A stretch of 64,000 nt of DNA from NCBI GenBank assembly GCA_016791425.1, contig JAEUMQ010000013.1:186001-250000 (forward strand), read 5' to 3'. Made by a program: the position numbers and the translations under genes. The DNA comes from Hyphomonadaceae bacterium. Its GTDB lineage: Bacteria; Pseudomonadota; Alphaproteobacteria; Caulobacterales; Aquidulcibacteraceae. The notes under the pieces were generated by a model. The model had not been told where the DNA came from. It saw only the letters and a list, made by a program, of their open reading frames with translations, and did not search any database. This document shows positions 55,127-64,000 of this stretch, in pieces (positions within the stretch are counted from its first letter, which is position 1; every line of letters starts with the position of its first letter).

Positions 55127-56172
55127 AGCCGCCTCCCCGCCGCGTTGAAGAGGAAGCCGCCGATCTCCTCCAACGGCAATTGCGCGAGCGCGCGGCCGGT
55201 CCGGTAAGCCGCCTGCGGCATACCGTAAACGACGCTCGTGGCCTCATCCTGGGTGATGAAACGACCGCCCGCCTCCGCAACCGCGATGCATCCATCGGCG
55301 CCATCGCGCCCCATGCCGGTCAAAACCACCCCCAGCAGCCCCGCGCCATAGACCTTCGCAAGGCTGCGCAGCATGGGGTCCACCGCCGGCTTGCAGAAAT
55401 GCTCCGGCGGCGCATCCGACAGCCGGATCACGACGCCCTCAGCGCTCCTCTCCGCCAACATGTGCCGCCCGCCCGGCGCCACATAGATCGTCGCCGGCTG
55501 CACGATCTGCCCCTCGGCGCCTTCGCACGCCTGCACCCCCGCGACTTGGCCTAGTTGCTCGGCCAGGAGCGCCGTGAAGGTCGCGGGCATGTGCTGCGTG
55601 ACGAACACCGGCGCTTTGAGCCCGCCACGCGCGCGCGCGAACACCTTCACGAGCGCCGGCGGTCCGCCGGTCGAGCTGCCGATCGCCAGCGCGCTATAGG
55701 AGACGGGCGTTGGCGCCGCGGGCCGTGCACGAGGCTGCTCGACCGGCCGTTTCGCCTTTGCGCCGGCCAGCGTCTTGATCTTGAGCTTGAGTTCCTCGAA
55801 GAACGCCGCGCGCGCCGCCGGTCCTTCGCCCGCGTCCGGCTTGCGCACATAGTCCGCAGCACCGAGCTGTAGCGCCTTCAGGCTCATCGCCGCATGCCGG
55901 TGCGTAAGCGCCGAAGCCATGATCACCGCTGCGCCCGGCCGCTTCGCCAGGATCCTCGGCAGCGCCGCCAAGCCGTCCATCACCGGCATCTCCACATCGA
56001 GCAGCACGATCTGCGGCGCCAGCGTCTCCAAGAGCGCCAGCGCCGCCAGACCGTCCCCCGCGCTGCCGACGACGCGGATCGCCGGATCGCTCTCGATCCC
56101 GCGGGTGATGAGGCCGCGGATCACCGCCGAATCCTCCACCACCAGCACGCCGATCGTCGCTTCGCGCTCCAT
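55123..56172 (-). CDS. cheB: Chemotaxis methylesterase CheB
   Basis: Removes methyl groups from receptors once phosphorylated. 349 aa: receiver domain with Asp59 (VLLDVEMPVMDG), a linker, then the esterase domain with the catalytic Ser in IGSSTGGPPA, His in VTQHMPATF and Asp in GMGRDGADG. It lies 26 bases after the receptor gene. Confidence 0.95.
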   Translation of the reverse strand: MEREATIGVLVVEDSAVIRGLITRGIESDPAIRVVGSAGDGLAALALLETLAPQIVLLDVEMPVMDGLAALPRILAKRPGAAVIMASALTHRHAAMSLKALQLGAADYVRKPDAGEGPAARAAFFEELKLKIKTLAGAKAKRPVEQPRARPAAPTPVSYSALAIGSSTGGPPALVKVFARARGGLKAPVFVTQHMPATFTALLAEQLGQVAGVQACEGAEGQIVQPATIYVAPGGRHMLAERSAEGVVIRLSDAPPEHFCKPAVDPMLRSLAKVYGAGLLGVVLTGMGRDGADGCIAVAEAGGRFITQDEATSVVYGMPQAAYRTGRALAQLPLEEIGGFLFNAAGRRL

Positions 56173-56198
56173 GCATCACACCCGTCGCCGGCCTCGGA

Positions 56199-58538
56199 TC
56201 ATCGGTTGAGGAACCGCTCGATGGTCGTGCGCAATTCCTCGCCCTGCCGCGACAGCTCCGCCGACGCCTGCAGCAGGTCCGCGCTCGCAGCACTGCTCTG
56301 CCGCGCCGCCTCGCTGACGCCCTCGATGCTGCCCGACACCTGCTGAGTGCCGTCCGCCGCTTGCGACACGTTGACGGCGATCTCCCGTGTCGCGGTCGAT
56401 TGCTCCTCCACGGCGCCAGCGATGGCGGTGGCGATCTGCGCCACCTGCCGGATCGTCTCCGCAATGCCGTTGATCGCGCCCACGGACGTCGATGTCGCCG
56501 CCTGCATCGCCGCCACCTGCGAGGAGATCTCCTCGGTCGCCTTCGCGGTCTGGTCGCTCAGGCTCTTCACTTCAGACGCCACGACCGCGAAGCCTTTGCC
56601 CGCCTCGCCCGCGCGCGCCGCCTCGATCGTCGCGTTGAGCGCCAGCAGCTTCGTCTGCCCCGCGATATTGTTGATCAGCGTGACGACGTTGCCGATCTTC
56701 TGCGCGGCATCCGCCAGGCTTTGCACCGAAATGCTGGTGCGATCCGCCTCGCTCACCGCGCGCTGCGTGACGGTGTTCGATTCGGCCACCTGCCGCGCGA
56801 TCTCCGAGATCGACGCAGAGAGCTCCTCGCCCGCCGCCGACACCGTCTGCACGTTGGAGGACGCCAAATGCGCCGCCGACGCCACCTCCGACGCCCGCCG
56901 GGTGGTGTCCTCCGCCGTGCGCGCCATCGATTCCGCCGTCGCCCGCATCTCGGTCGACGCCGACGCGACGATGTCCGCGATCTCCTTCACCCGGAAAGCG
57001 ATCTGCATCTGCTCGGTGACGTCGGCCGCGAACTTCACCACCTTGAACGGCCTGCCGTTGCCGTCGAGGATTGGATTATACGACGCCTGGATATAGATCA
57101 CGCGCCCGCCCTTGGCGACGCGCTTGTATTGCCCCGCATCGAACTCCCCGCGCCCGAGCTTCTCCCAGAACGCCCGATATCCCGCCGTCGCCGCCTCCGC
57201 CGGATCGACGAACATGGAATGGTGCTTGCCCTGGATCTCGGCGAGCGAATAACCCATCGCCTGCAGGAAATTCTCGTTCGCCGAGATGATCCGTCCATCC
57301 AGCGCAAACTCGATGATCGCCTGCGACCGCTTGAGCGCGGCGAGCATGCCCGCGTTCATCCGCGTCTCGGTCACGTTGTCCCATTCGAGCGTGTTGCCGA
57401 CATAATTCCGGTTGGCGTCGAATACGGCTCCGACCGAAAGCGCAAACTTGAGATCTCCCACGCTGATGTCCGTGCGGTAGGGAAGCCGCGAGGCGTCCGA
57501 CAGCATTTGCCGCTGATGCGCCGGATTCTTGTGGAAGATGTCGATGCAGGCGCCGAGGATCCTGTCCGGATCGAACGTCGGCCAGATCGTGCGGAAGGCC
57601 GTCGCGTTGTCGCGCAACAGCCTTTTCGTCGCGTCATTGAGGAACGTCACCTTGAAGTCGCGGTCGATCATCATCATCGCGACCGAGGATTGCTCGAAGG
57701 CGGCGCTCTTGAACAAGGCGGCGCGCGCGGCGTTCTCCTGCTCCGTGATGTCGTTCGCGAACTTCACCACCATGAACGGCTTGCCCGCCCCATCGAGCAC
57801 GGGATTGTAGGTCGCCTGGATCCAGATCTGCCGCCCACCCTTGCCGACGCGCAAATACTTGCCCGCGTCGAACTCCCCGCGCCCGAGCTTCTCCCAGAAC
57901 GCGCGGTATTCGCCGCTGCTCCGATACGCCGGCTCCACGAACATCGAATGATGCTGGCCGCGGATTTCCTCCAGCGAATATCCGAGCGCCTGGCAGAAAT
58001 TGCCATTCGCGTTGAGGATCCGCCCGTCCAACGAGAACTCGATCACCGCCTGGGAACGCTGCAGCGCCGAGACCATCCCCGCATTCAAGCGGCTCGTCGT
58101 GGTGTCCTCCCATTGCAGCAGCGTCCGCGCCGGCCCTCGCTCCCCATCCGCCCAGCCGCTCAGGGTGACGGAGATGCGCAGCGCCCCGACATCCACCTCC
58201 ACACGCTGAACTTGCCGCTGCGCATCCGCCAGCATTTGACGGAAGCGCCCGGGCGCATTGGGGAAGAGATCGATCCGCGCCGCCTCGATCGCATTGAGAT
58301 CAAGCGCCGGCCACAAGATGCGAAAGTCTCCCGCTCGCTCCTGCAAGAGCCTCCGCCCCGCATCGTTCACCGTCTGCACCGCGCCGTCGCGATCCACCAA
58401 CATCATCGCCGTGAGCGCGTTCTCGAACGCAGCTCCGGATTCTCCCCGCGCCGCGACGCCCTCCGCCGATGCGTGGGCGTCGACATGCGCCGCCGCCGTG
58501 GAAGATTTCAACGCGGTTTGCAGACCAAAGCGTGACAC
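56199..58538 (-). CDS. Soluble methyl-accepting chemotaxis protein with four PAS domains
   Basis: About 779 aa, no membrane segment. Four PAS domains fill residues 40-510, in the order A-B-A'-B': the A type has LLxDNA..FRxxWPxxD and an FHKNP-like end, the B type has [14 protein letters not shown] and SMFVEPA. B and B' match strongly ([16 protein letters not shown] in both), so the pair was duplicated. Then a linker and the signalling domain ([21 protein letters not shown]). GTG 58538 is chosen for the GGAGG seven bases upstream; ATG 58571 adds 11 residues. Likely senses an intracellular redox or oxygen cue, but no cofactor is shown. A 257-bp gap precedes it. Confidence 0.92.
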   Translation of the reverse strand: MSRFGLQTALKSSTAAAHVDAHASAEGVAARGESGAAFENALTAMMLVDRDGAVQTVNDAGRRLLQERAGDFRILWPALDLNAIEAARIDLFPNAPGRFRQMLADAQRQVQRVEVDVGALRISVTLSGWADGERGPARTLLQWEDTTTSRLNAGMVSALQRSQAVIEFSLDGRILNANGNFCQALGYSLEEIRGQHHSMFVEPAYRSSGEYRAFWEKLGRGEFDAGKYLRVGKGGRQIWIQATYNPVLDGAGKPFMVVKFANDITEQENAARAALFKSAAFEQSSVAMMMIDRDFKVTFLNDATKRLLRDNATAFRTIWPTFDPDRILGACIDIFHKNPAHQRQMLSDASRLPYRTDISVGDLKFALSVGAVFDANRNYVGNTLEWDNVTETRMNAGMLAALKRSQAIIEFALDGRIISANENFLQAMGYSLAEIQGKHHSMFVDPAEAATAGYRAFWEKLGRGEFDAGQYKRVAKGGRVIYIQASYNPILDGNGRPFKVVKFAADVTEQMQIAFRVKEIADIVASASTEMRATAESMARTAEDTTRRASEVASAAHLASSNVQTVSAAGEELSASISEIARQVAESNTVTQRAVSEADRTSISVQSLADAAQKIGNVVTLINNIAGQTKLLALNATIEAARAGEAGKGFAVVASEVKSLSDQTAKATEEISSQVAAMQAATSTSVGAINGIAETIRQVAQIATAIAGAVEEQSTATREIAVNVSQAADGTQQVSGSIEGVSEAARQSSAASADLLQASAELSRQGEELRTTIERFLNR
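57139..57173 (-). repeat. Intragenic duplicate of PAS module sequence
   Basis: The 35 bases here recur exactly at 57868-57902, inside the second and fourth PAS domains of the receptor gene. The surrounding protein similarity shows a duplication of a PAS pair. The exact identity suggests recent homogenisation or strong constraint. Confidence 0.7.
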
Positions 58539-58795
58539 GGCGACACCTCCTTCGCGCGAGAAGGTCGCCATGGAAGACTTCCATCGGTTAATCGAGTGTA
58601 GCTTTGCTCGATCCGCCGCCCGACTTGCTTGCTCGCCTCCGCAAACAATAGCGCGCAGCACAAATTGTTCGAATTTCGCGCTCGAATACCTCGAATTACC
58701 CGCGCAATGTCCTCATGCTTCGCGCAGCCGAGCACATCCGCGAGACCAGCCCGAGCGCACCGAGCGGACGGCGGCGCACGCACCGAGTCGCGCGC

Positions 58796-59704
58796 TCAGC
58801 CGTTCCTTGCCCGCACTGGAAGAGGCACATTGCAGAGATTGATCCGCCCCGTCGGGCTCGCGAACCATTCCTCACGCCGGAACCGCCGCGACTCCACCAG
58901 CGCCCGAAACGATGCGCTGTCTGTCCGCAGCGTCTCCAGTTCGACGCGCTCCGCCTCCGGAACATCGGCGGCGACCCGCATGGTCCGGATCGGCGTACGC
59001 TCCGCCGCGCTGACGTAGAACCCCAGATCGCCCGTTCCGCGCGGCAGCGCCGAGAGCAATTCCACGCCCTGCACGATGCGCCCGACCAGCGTCACGTTGC
59101 GGTCCAGATGCCGCGGCGCGTGTCCGATCACGGCGTAGAGCTCCGCGCCGCCGCCGCTGTCAGCCCCGTTGTCTCGGCCCGCGCCAACCATGCCGTAGCA
59201 ATGCGCGAGCCAGATCCGCCCGCCTCCGCGCGCAGCGGGAAATCCATCCGAGAAGCCCACCTCATCCGCATAGGAATCCGGATCGGCCAGCGGCCTGAAC
59301 GGCGCTCGCGCTGCGCCGCGATCAAATTCCGCCGGCAGCGTCGCGCGCCCCGCGCGGATCTGGCGCCGGCTCTCCTCGGGACGCGCCCATTGCGCAACGT
59401 AATTGTCCTGCACGCGCACCACCGCGGCGCCGTCGAAATATCCCTCGCGCGCCAGCGCCTTGATATTCGCCGCGTGCAACGGCGCGAACGCTGGCGCGAG
59501 TTCGATGATCACCCGGCCGCGCGTGAGCTCCAGATAGAGCGTGTTCTCCGGATCGAGCGCCCGCCAGTCGGACGCCGGCGATTGCGCCAGCACATCGCCC
59601 ATGGACCGCCACGCGCCCGTCTCCGGCGCCGCGCTCTCAACTGCTTTCGTCGCGCATCCCATAACCGCAAGCGCCATCGCGCCGGCCGCCAGCATCCCAC
59701 GCAT
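58796..59704 (-). CDS. Cyclophilin-type peptidyl-prolyl isomerase-like lipoprotein
   Basis: 302 aa: signal peptide with lipobox AVMGC, then a linker and a cyclophilin fold: [44 protein letters not shown] and [25 protein letters not shown]-type strands. Usual active residues are only partly visible. The mature N-terminus [10 protein letters not shown] is identical to that of the lipoprotein at 45886-46851. ATG 59704 follows a G-rich site. Probably a periplasmic or outer-membrane isomerase/chaperone. Confidence 0.8.
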   Translation of the reverse strand: MRGMLAAGAMALAVMGCATKAVESAAPETGAWRSMGDVLAQSPASDWRALDPENTLYLELTRGRVIIELAPAFAPLHAANIKALAREGYFDGAAVVRVQDNYVAQWARPEESRRQIRAGRATLPAEFDRGAARAPFRPLADPDSYADEVGFSDGFPAARGGGRIWLAHCYGMVGAGRDNGADSGGGAELYAVIGHAPRHLDRNVTLVGRIVQGVELLSALPRGTGDLGFYVSAAERTPIRTMRVAADVPEAERVELETLRTDSASFRALVESRRFRREEWFASPTGRINLCNVPLPVRARNG

Positions 59705-59778
59705 GCTTCGCCCCCCTTGAACCTCGGACCAGGAGGTCGATACGCCGGCGGATGAGGCGCCGTCTACAATGCCCGCAC

Positions 59779-60552
59779 TCAGGCCGCATCCACGAAGCGA
59801 ACGCAAAGCCCCGCTTCATCCCGCTCGATCCGCGCATCGATCTCGAACAGCTCCTTGAGCAGCCCCGGGGTAAAGACCTCCCCCGTCGGCCCGTCGGCAA
59901 CCGCCCGGCCGCCCTTCAGCGCCAAGATCCGATCGGCATAACGCGCCGCCAAAGAGAGATCATGCAGCGCCACGATGACCAGCCGTCCGCGCGCCGCCGC
60001 GTCGCGAAGCCGATGCATCGCGTCGAGCGCATGCTTTGGGTCGAGCCCGGCGATCGGTTCATCCGCGATCAGCAGCTCCGGATCGCCGACCATCGCCCGG
60101 GCGAGCATGGCGCGCGCAAGCTCGCCGCCCGAAAGCGTCGTCACGGATTGCTCGCGCTTTGCCGCAAGGTCGCAGAGCGCCAACATCTCGCCGACGCGGG
60201 ACTTCTCCGAGGCCGGCAGATCGCCGAACGCCGGAAGGATCGGCGTCAGGCCGAGCGCCACGACGCGCTCGACGCTGATCGGCCACTCGCAGCGCGCGTT
60301 CTGCGGCAGGTAGCCGCGCCGCTTCGCAAGCGCGCGCCGATCCATGCCGAGCACCGGCGCACCATCCAGCGCCACCGCGCCCTTCTCCGGCCTCAAGAGA
60401 CCCGCAAGCGCAAGCAGCAATGTGGACTTGCCCGCGCCATTAGGACCGATGACCCCGACCAGGCCCGGCGCCGACCAGGACGCCGAGACATCATCGACGA
60501 TCGCCTTGCCGCCGCGCAGAACGCTGACGCCGCTCGCTTCCAGTATCGCCAT
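59779..60552 (-). CDS. btuD: Cobalamin/iron-complex ABC transporter ATPase BtuD-like
   Basis: 257 aa with Walker A GPNGAGKST, signature LSGGELARAML, Walker B LLIADEPIAGLD and H-loop ALHDLS. Family is the B12/haem/siderophore importer type, and position next to btuB points to B12. No BtuC permease gene is adjacent on this strand; it may lie to the right of btuF outside the window. It follows btuB by 19 bases. Confidence 0.85.
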   Translation of the reverse strand: MAILEASGVSVLRGGKAIVDDVSASWSAPGLVGVIGPNGAGKSTLLLALAGLLRPEKGAVALDGAPVLGMDRRALAKRRGYLPQNARCEWPISVERVVALGLTPILPAFGDLPASEKSRVGEMLALCDLAAKREQSVTTLSGGELARAMLARAMVGDPELLIADEPIAGLDPKHALDAMHRLRDAAARGRLVIVALHDLSLAARYADRILALKGGRAVADGPTGEVFTPGLLKELFEIDARIERDEAGLCVRFVDAA

Positions 60553-60571
60553 GCCGCCTTACCTCACGCGA

Positions 60572-62485
60572 TCAGAAGCCCGCGCGCAGCCCGACATAAA
60601 CCGCACGCCCCGGCGCTCGCGTGGTGTAAATCTCCTCATAGGTCTCATCGAGAGCATTTTCGACCCGCCCATAGAGATCAAGCTTTTCCGTGAGCCGCAC
60701 GTCGCCGCCGACATTCACCAGCGTGAAGGCGGGCAGCTCGATCGGATAAGGCCCGCTCAGCGTGAAATTGTTGTCCAGCATCTTGCCGTTATAGCGCACG
60801 GTCGCAAACGCGCCGAACCGGTCGGAAAGCGAACGCCACGCAAGATTGACGCTCCCGATGCGCGGCGGCCGTCGCACTTCCTCCGCGCCGTCCTGGGTCG
60901 CGTCGAGATAGGTGTAGGAAGCCGAGAGCCGCCATTGCTCGCCCAGCGACGCCTCCGCGCTCACCTCCACGCCTTCGCGCTCGGATTCGGTCCCCAGATT
61001 GATCGGCGTGCAGAGCGGGTAGGCCGAACAATCGAGCGTGATCTCGTCCTCGAGCGCGGCGCTGAAATAGGTCACGTCGATCCGCCCCCGGCCGTCCCAG
61101 AAGCGCTGCTCCACGCCCGCCTCCCATCCGTCGGATTTCTCCGGCGTCAGGTTCGGGTTGCCCACATAAGTCGCGCCGACAAAGCCATAAAGCTCCGAAT
61201 ACCCCGGATTCTTGATCCCCGAGCCCGCGGCCGCATGCACCCGCGTCCCGCTTCCGAAGAGATAGCTCGCGTTCACCTGATAGGTGTCCGCATCGTCGAA
61301 GCGATCGTTCGCATCGAAGCGGTACGCGGCCCCGATCCCGAGCCGGCCCTGCGCGACAAGCTGATATTGCGCAACATAGCCGGTGTTCTCGATCCGCCGC
61401 TCCGACGCGAATTCCGCCGGCGTGAACGGCGACGTCGTCCGGAACGTCTCGCGCTCGAAGTCGAGCGCGCCGGTTAGCGTTTGCACAAGATCGTCGTCGC
61501 CGAAACGCAGCGAGCTCGCATAGGAACCCTTGAGCCGCCCGCCTTCGGAGCCCGAAGCGCGCGCGGCATCGGAGAATCCCTCTCGGCTCGCATCGACGCC
61601 CTGCAGGCTGAGCACATTCCACCAGCGCCCGTCGAGCAGCTCGAACTCTCCGCTCAAGAGGCCGTAGGCGGCCTCGTTCTGGTAATAATCGTCGCTGTCG
61701 ATGACGAACCCATAAGTCGCGCCCGGCGGCCAGTTGAAGTCCTGGTCGTTGGACTGCGCCTCGGTGTAGGCGTAGCGCCCGATCGCGCGGATGCGGAAAT
61801 TCTCCGCGATGTCGAACACGAAGCGTCCTGAAAGCACGCTGTTTTCGGCGCCCAGCTCGCGCACGCCGAACCGCGACGTGGGCGTCCCATCCGTCTTCTG
61901 GTAGCCGACGCTCACCGCGAAATCGACCGGCCCCGCCACATCCGCGACGCGAAACGCGGCGTCCCATGAATTGAACGAGCCGACCTCAAGGCGCCCGCGC
62001 ACGCCGGGCGCCTCCGCGCCGCTTGCTGTGATATAGTGGATCACGCCGCCGATCGCGTCGGAGCCGTAAAGCGCGCTCTGCGGCCCGCGCAGGACTTCAA
62101 TGCGCGAGACATCGTCCGCGATCAGCGTCGCGAACTCGAACTCCCCGAAATAAGGATCGGCGGCCTCCATGCCGTCGATGAGAACGAGCGTGTGGTTGCC
62201 TTCAGCGCCGCGCATGCGCACTTGCGTGAGGCCTCCCACCGCTCCCGCGCGGCTCACCGCGACGCCCGGCACGTCGCGCAGAAGGTCCGATATGACGCGC
62301 GTCTGGCGCGTCTCCACGCTCTCGGCCCCGATCGCCGTCGCTGAGAGCCCAAGCGTGTCCCGCGACAGCCCCGCGCCCGCGCGCGTGGCGGTGACGATGA
62401 TCTCGCCTTCCTCCTGCGCGAACGCGAAAGACGGCGCAGCGGCGAGGGCCAACGCCAACGCCGCGCTCGAAAGGTGCTCACTCAT
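60572..62485 (-). CDS. btuB: TonB-dependent cobalamin receptor BtuB-like
   Basis: 637-aa outer-membrane receptor: signal peptide ending AFAQ, a TonB box-like IIVTATR near residue 30, plug domain (ISDLLRDVPGVAVSRAG, VRMRGAEGNHTLVLIDGMEAADP), a large beta-barrel and a C-terminal Phe (YVGLRAGF). Specificity for B12 is inferred from the upstream cobalamin riboswitch. ATG 62485 has GGGGGA upstream. Coupled to btuD. Confidence 0.9.
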   Translation of the reverse strand: MSEHLSSAALALALAAAPSFAFAQEEGEIIVTATRAGAGLSRDTLGLSATAIGAESVETRQTRVISDLLRDVPGVAVSRAGAVGGLTQVRMRGAEGNHTLVLIDGMEAADPYFGEFEFATLIADDVSRIEVLRGPQSALYGSDAIGGVIHYITASGAEAPGVRGRLEVGSFNSWDAAFRVADVAGPVDFAVSVGYQKTDGTPTSRFGVRELGAENSVLSGRFVFDIAENFRIRAIGRYAYTEAQSNDQDFNWPPGATYGFVIDSDDYYQNEAAYGLLSGEFELLDGRWWNVLSLQGVDASREGFSDAARASGSEGGRLKGSYASSLRFGDDDLVQTLTGALDFERETFRTTSPFTPAEFASERRIENTGYVAQYQLVAQGRLGIGAAYRFDANDRFDDADTYQVNASYLFGSGTRVHAAAGSGIKNPGYSELYGFVGATYVGNPNLTPEKSDGWEAGVEQRFWDGRGRIDVTYFSAALEDEITLDCSAYPLCTPINLGTESEREGVEVSAEASLGEQWRLSASYTYLDATQDGAEEVRRPPRIGSVNLAWRSLSDRFGAFATVRYNGKMLDNNFTLSGPYPIELPAFTLVNVGGDVRLTEKLDLYGRVENALDETYEEIYTTRAPGRAVYVGLRAGF

Positions 62486-62684
62486 GGATTCCCCCGTCGG
62501 CGTCGCAACGACTTCAACGGGAAGGCTTCCCAAGGCCACGCCGATGGCGCGGCGCCCAGGTCGGCATACCGGCGGACGGACGCCCGAAGCGCCTGCCGGC
62601 CAGCCGATGCAGCCCTCCGCTGCGTTCGTCGCTCAGACGGGTTCCCGCGCCTGGACCATCCCCTGGACCCAAGCAAGAGCGACA

Positions 62685-62880
62685 CGCGCCGACCGGTCTC
62701 CTGGCTTGCGGGTCCTCACGCGATGCGCGGCCTTCCCAGGCTCATTGAGCCCAGTGACTGCAATCCGGCCTGCCGTGAAGACAGACGCGGACCACGTGCG
62801 CATCGCGCTCGCCGCTCACAGTTGCAGGGACAGCCGCAGAATAGGAGCCTCGCTCCGCACTGCGTTCCCGTAGAGCCCTC
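62685..62880 (-). promoter_or_regulatory. Cobalamin riboswitch upstream of btuB
   Basis: On the minus strand the B12-box AAGCCAGGAGACCGGTC lies at 62691-62707. Further upstream are the conserved CCTGCAACTGTGAGCGG piece (62812-62830) and a GGGAACGCAGTGCGG piece near 62870. The core fits a class I cobalamin aptamer. Its leader to btuB (62486-62684) holds no gene and no clear terminator; the ribosome site (GGGGGA) near the ATG is a likely target. Confidence 0.88.
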
Positions 62881-63029
62881 GCGGGCGCCGGCGCGATATC
62901 GGAAGCAAGCCGAGGCTCGCTTCCGGCGGCCCGCTTAGCAGGGGTGTTTGCAGCAGCGCAAGAGCGTTCGCATGCCCTCGCCGCCGCGTTGACAAGCTGT
63001 GGCAAGATCGACACCTTCGCGCGCGACGG

Positions 63030-63222
63030 TCCCTTCTCCGGAAGGGCAAAAGGGAATGCGGTGCGGCGCAAGCCATCCAGGCGCACGCCAAGTCCGCAGC
63101 TGCCCCCGCAACTGTAAGCGGAGAGCACGAAGCCGAAAGCCACTGGAGAGGCGCTGGAGCGCAGCTCTGGGAAGGTCGGCCTAAAGTGCGCTCGATCCGC
63201 GAGCCAGGAGACCTGCCGTCCT
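63030..63222 (+). promoter_or_regulatory. Cobalamin riboswitch upstream of btuF
   Basis: On the plus strand the B12-box GAGCCAGGAGACCTGCC is at 63201-63217, with GGGAATGCGGTG at about 63051 and CCCGCAACTGTAAGCGG near 63105-63121, plus CTGGGAAGG at 63168. This is a second, separate aptamer pointing away from the btuB one. Between 62881 and 63029 lies the promoter-bearing core of the divergent region, without a recognised promoter. Confidence 0.88.
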
Positions 63223-63231
63223 CGCATCGTG

Positions 63232-63259
63232 CGTCGCCGGGCGGGGCCCCTCGGCGACG
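63232..63259 (+). promoter_or_regulatory. Hairpin after the btuF riboswitch (possible expression platform)
   Basis: CGTCGCCG (63232-63239) and CGGCGACG (63252-63259) form an 8-bp stem around a 12-base loop, 15 bases past the B12-box. No T-run follows, so it may act by Rho or by folding rather than as an intrinsic terminator. 107 bases remain to the btuF ATG without an obvious gene. Confidence 0.4.
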
Positions 63260-63366
63260 GCTGCGCTCGCAGAAGCGCTTCCCTTGCGCGTGGGCGCGAG
63301 GCCTTCCGCGGTCCGTGACGATGGCGGACCAATGCCGGCCTTCCTGATGCACAACGGCGCGCCGCG

Positions 63367-64000
63367 ATGCTGACGCGCCGTGCAACCGCCCTCGGCGCGA
63401 TCGCCGCCTGCGTCCCCGCCGGCGCCGCGCACGCAACCCCGATCCGCGTCGTCTCGCTCAATCCGTGTCTCGACACGATCCTCGTGCACGTCGCCGACCG
63501 CAGCCAGATCGCAGCGCTCAGCCATTATGCGCGCGAGCCCGGCGCCTCGACGATTGCCGATATCGCCCGCACGCTTCCCTTCACTTACGAGAGCGCCGAG
63601 GAGATCGTCGCCCTCCGCCCCAGCCTCGTTCTCGCCAGTCATCATTCGGGGCTAGCCACGCGTCAGGCCCTTGCCCGCCTGGGCGTCGAGGTCGCGACCT
63701 ATGGCGTACCCGACAGCGTTGAAGCGAGCATCGCCCAGATCGCCGACGTCGCGCGCCGCGTCGGTCGCCAGCAAAACGCCGCAACGCTGATCGAACGCAT
63801 TCGCGCGCGCCTCGCCGAAGCCGAACGCGGCGCAACGCGACGCCCCATCAAGGCGCTTGTCTTCCAGGCGCGCGGCCTCGTCGCCGGCGAAGGCACGCTC
63901 GCCGACGAATTGATGCGGCGCATCGGCTTCGACAACGTCGCGGCGCGCTATGGCGTGCATCAATGGGGCAACGCGCCTCTCGAGCTGCTTATCGCCGATC
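63367..64000 (+). CDS. btuF: Cobalamin-binding periplasmic protein BtuF-like (3' truncated)
   Basis: The frame is open from ATG 63367 to the window edge; 211 residues are visible, with no stop. A twin-basic-looking start (MLTRRATALGA) leads into a signal peptide ending near AHA, then the helical-backbone substrate-binding fold of the BtuF/FhuD type (RVVSLNPCLDTILVHVADRS, FTYESAEEIVALRPSLVLASH, TYGVPDSVEASIAQIADVA). Riboswitch context supports a B12 ligand. The rest, and likely btuC, lie beyond the window. Confidence 0.85.
   Translation, partial: MLTRRATALGAIAACVPAGAAHATPIRVVSLNPCLDTILVHVADRSQIAALSHYAREPGASTIADIARTLPFTYESAEEIVALRPSLVLASHHSGLATRQALARLGVEVATYGVPDSVEASIAQIADVARRVGRQQNAATLIERIRARLAEAERGATRRPIKALVFQARGLVAGEGTLADELMRRIGFDNVAARYGVHQWGNAPLELLIAD

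Noticed and set aside
57139-57902. Repeated DNA in the receptor gene as a possible CRISPR or mobile repeat
   Set aside because: The repeats are in-frame protein duplications of PAS modules about 730 bp apart, not regularly spaced short repeats.
56361-58535. 724-codon frame antisense to the chemoreceptor
   Set aside because: Arg/Asp/Leu-rich shadow; the receptor reading has clear PAS and signalling domains.
1-64000. tRNA, rRNA, insertion sequences, prophage or CRISPR
   Set aside because: None is recognisable by eye in the spacers; most gaps are too short and the larger ones are explained by riboswitches or hairpins. A tRNAscan/ISfinder run would confirm.

Overview
The window is GC-rich, densely packed bacterial chromosome. 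It looks like an alphaproteobacterium, probably of the Caulobacterales/Hyphomonadaceae type. This is inferred from gene order (lptF-lptG-lptD-surA-pdxA-rsmA; dnaB-alr-mlaE-mlaF ... radA-cvpA-purF; der-bamB-TPR-panB) and protein style, not from a marker gene. There is no rRNA, tRNA, CRISPR array, prophage or insertion sequence that I can see. Most genes are housekeeping and many are translationally coupled, with ATGA, GTGA, TTGA or TGATG overlaps.

1-3.5 kb: 3' end of purN, then a leftward set (pepA, a 94-aa hypothetical, holC, an I78 inhibitor-like lipoprotein, ndk). 3.7-11.9 kb: rightward outer-membrane operon (lptF, lptG, lptD, surA) running into pdxA and rsmA, then a MliC-like lipoprotein. 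11.9-19.1 kb: leftward fatty-acid and cell-wall operon in transcription order fabD, a DUF2059-like secreted protein, a 46-aa small ORF, fabG, acpP, fabF, mltG, yicC, gmk and two tiny membrane proteins. 19.3-21.2 kb: rpsF-rpsR-rplI and a thioredoxin-fold protein. 21.2-27.3 kb: a membrane-anchored nuclease-like protein, a methyltransferase-like protein, then dnaB-alr-mlaE-mlaF, separated by hairpin-rich spacers. 27.3-34.1 kb: an accessory-looking block (MHS transporter, cupin, ppc, brnTA toxin-antitoxin, NTF2-like protein, membrane protein) between mlaF and radA. 34.1-42.9 kb: radA-cvpA-purF-SDR, then leftward panB, TPR protein, bamB and der.

43-49.9 kb: an ECF sigma factor cassette with two small membrane proteins, an ArsC-like protein, an esterase, an NHL/SMP-30-like lipoprotein, a MetE-like methyltransferase, a class III CoA-transferase and folE. 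50-58.5 kb: a complete chemotaxis cluster. cheY-cheZ runs left, cheA-cheW right, and mcp-cheB-cheR left. It holds all the parts for sensing (soluble multi-PAS receptor), phosphorelay (CheA), adaptation (CheR/CheB) and signal termination (CheZ). 58.8-64 kb: a cyclophilin-like lipoprotein, then a cobalamin uptake locus. In it btuB-btuD and a truncated btuF diverge from an 880-bp non-coding region that holds two cobalamin riboswitches, one per direction.

I found no obviously new large system. The most interesting items are small: an identical mature N-terminal motif ([10 protein letters not shown]) on two unrelated lipoproteins, a coupled 46-aa ORF inside the fab operon, two tiny coupled membrane proteins behind gmk, an inverted pair of REP-like hairpins, structured leaders before alr and the MetE-like gene, a CheZ with a FliM-like C-terminal peptide, and the sigma/small-membrane-protein cassette.
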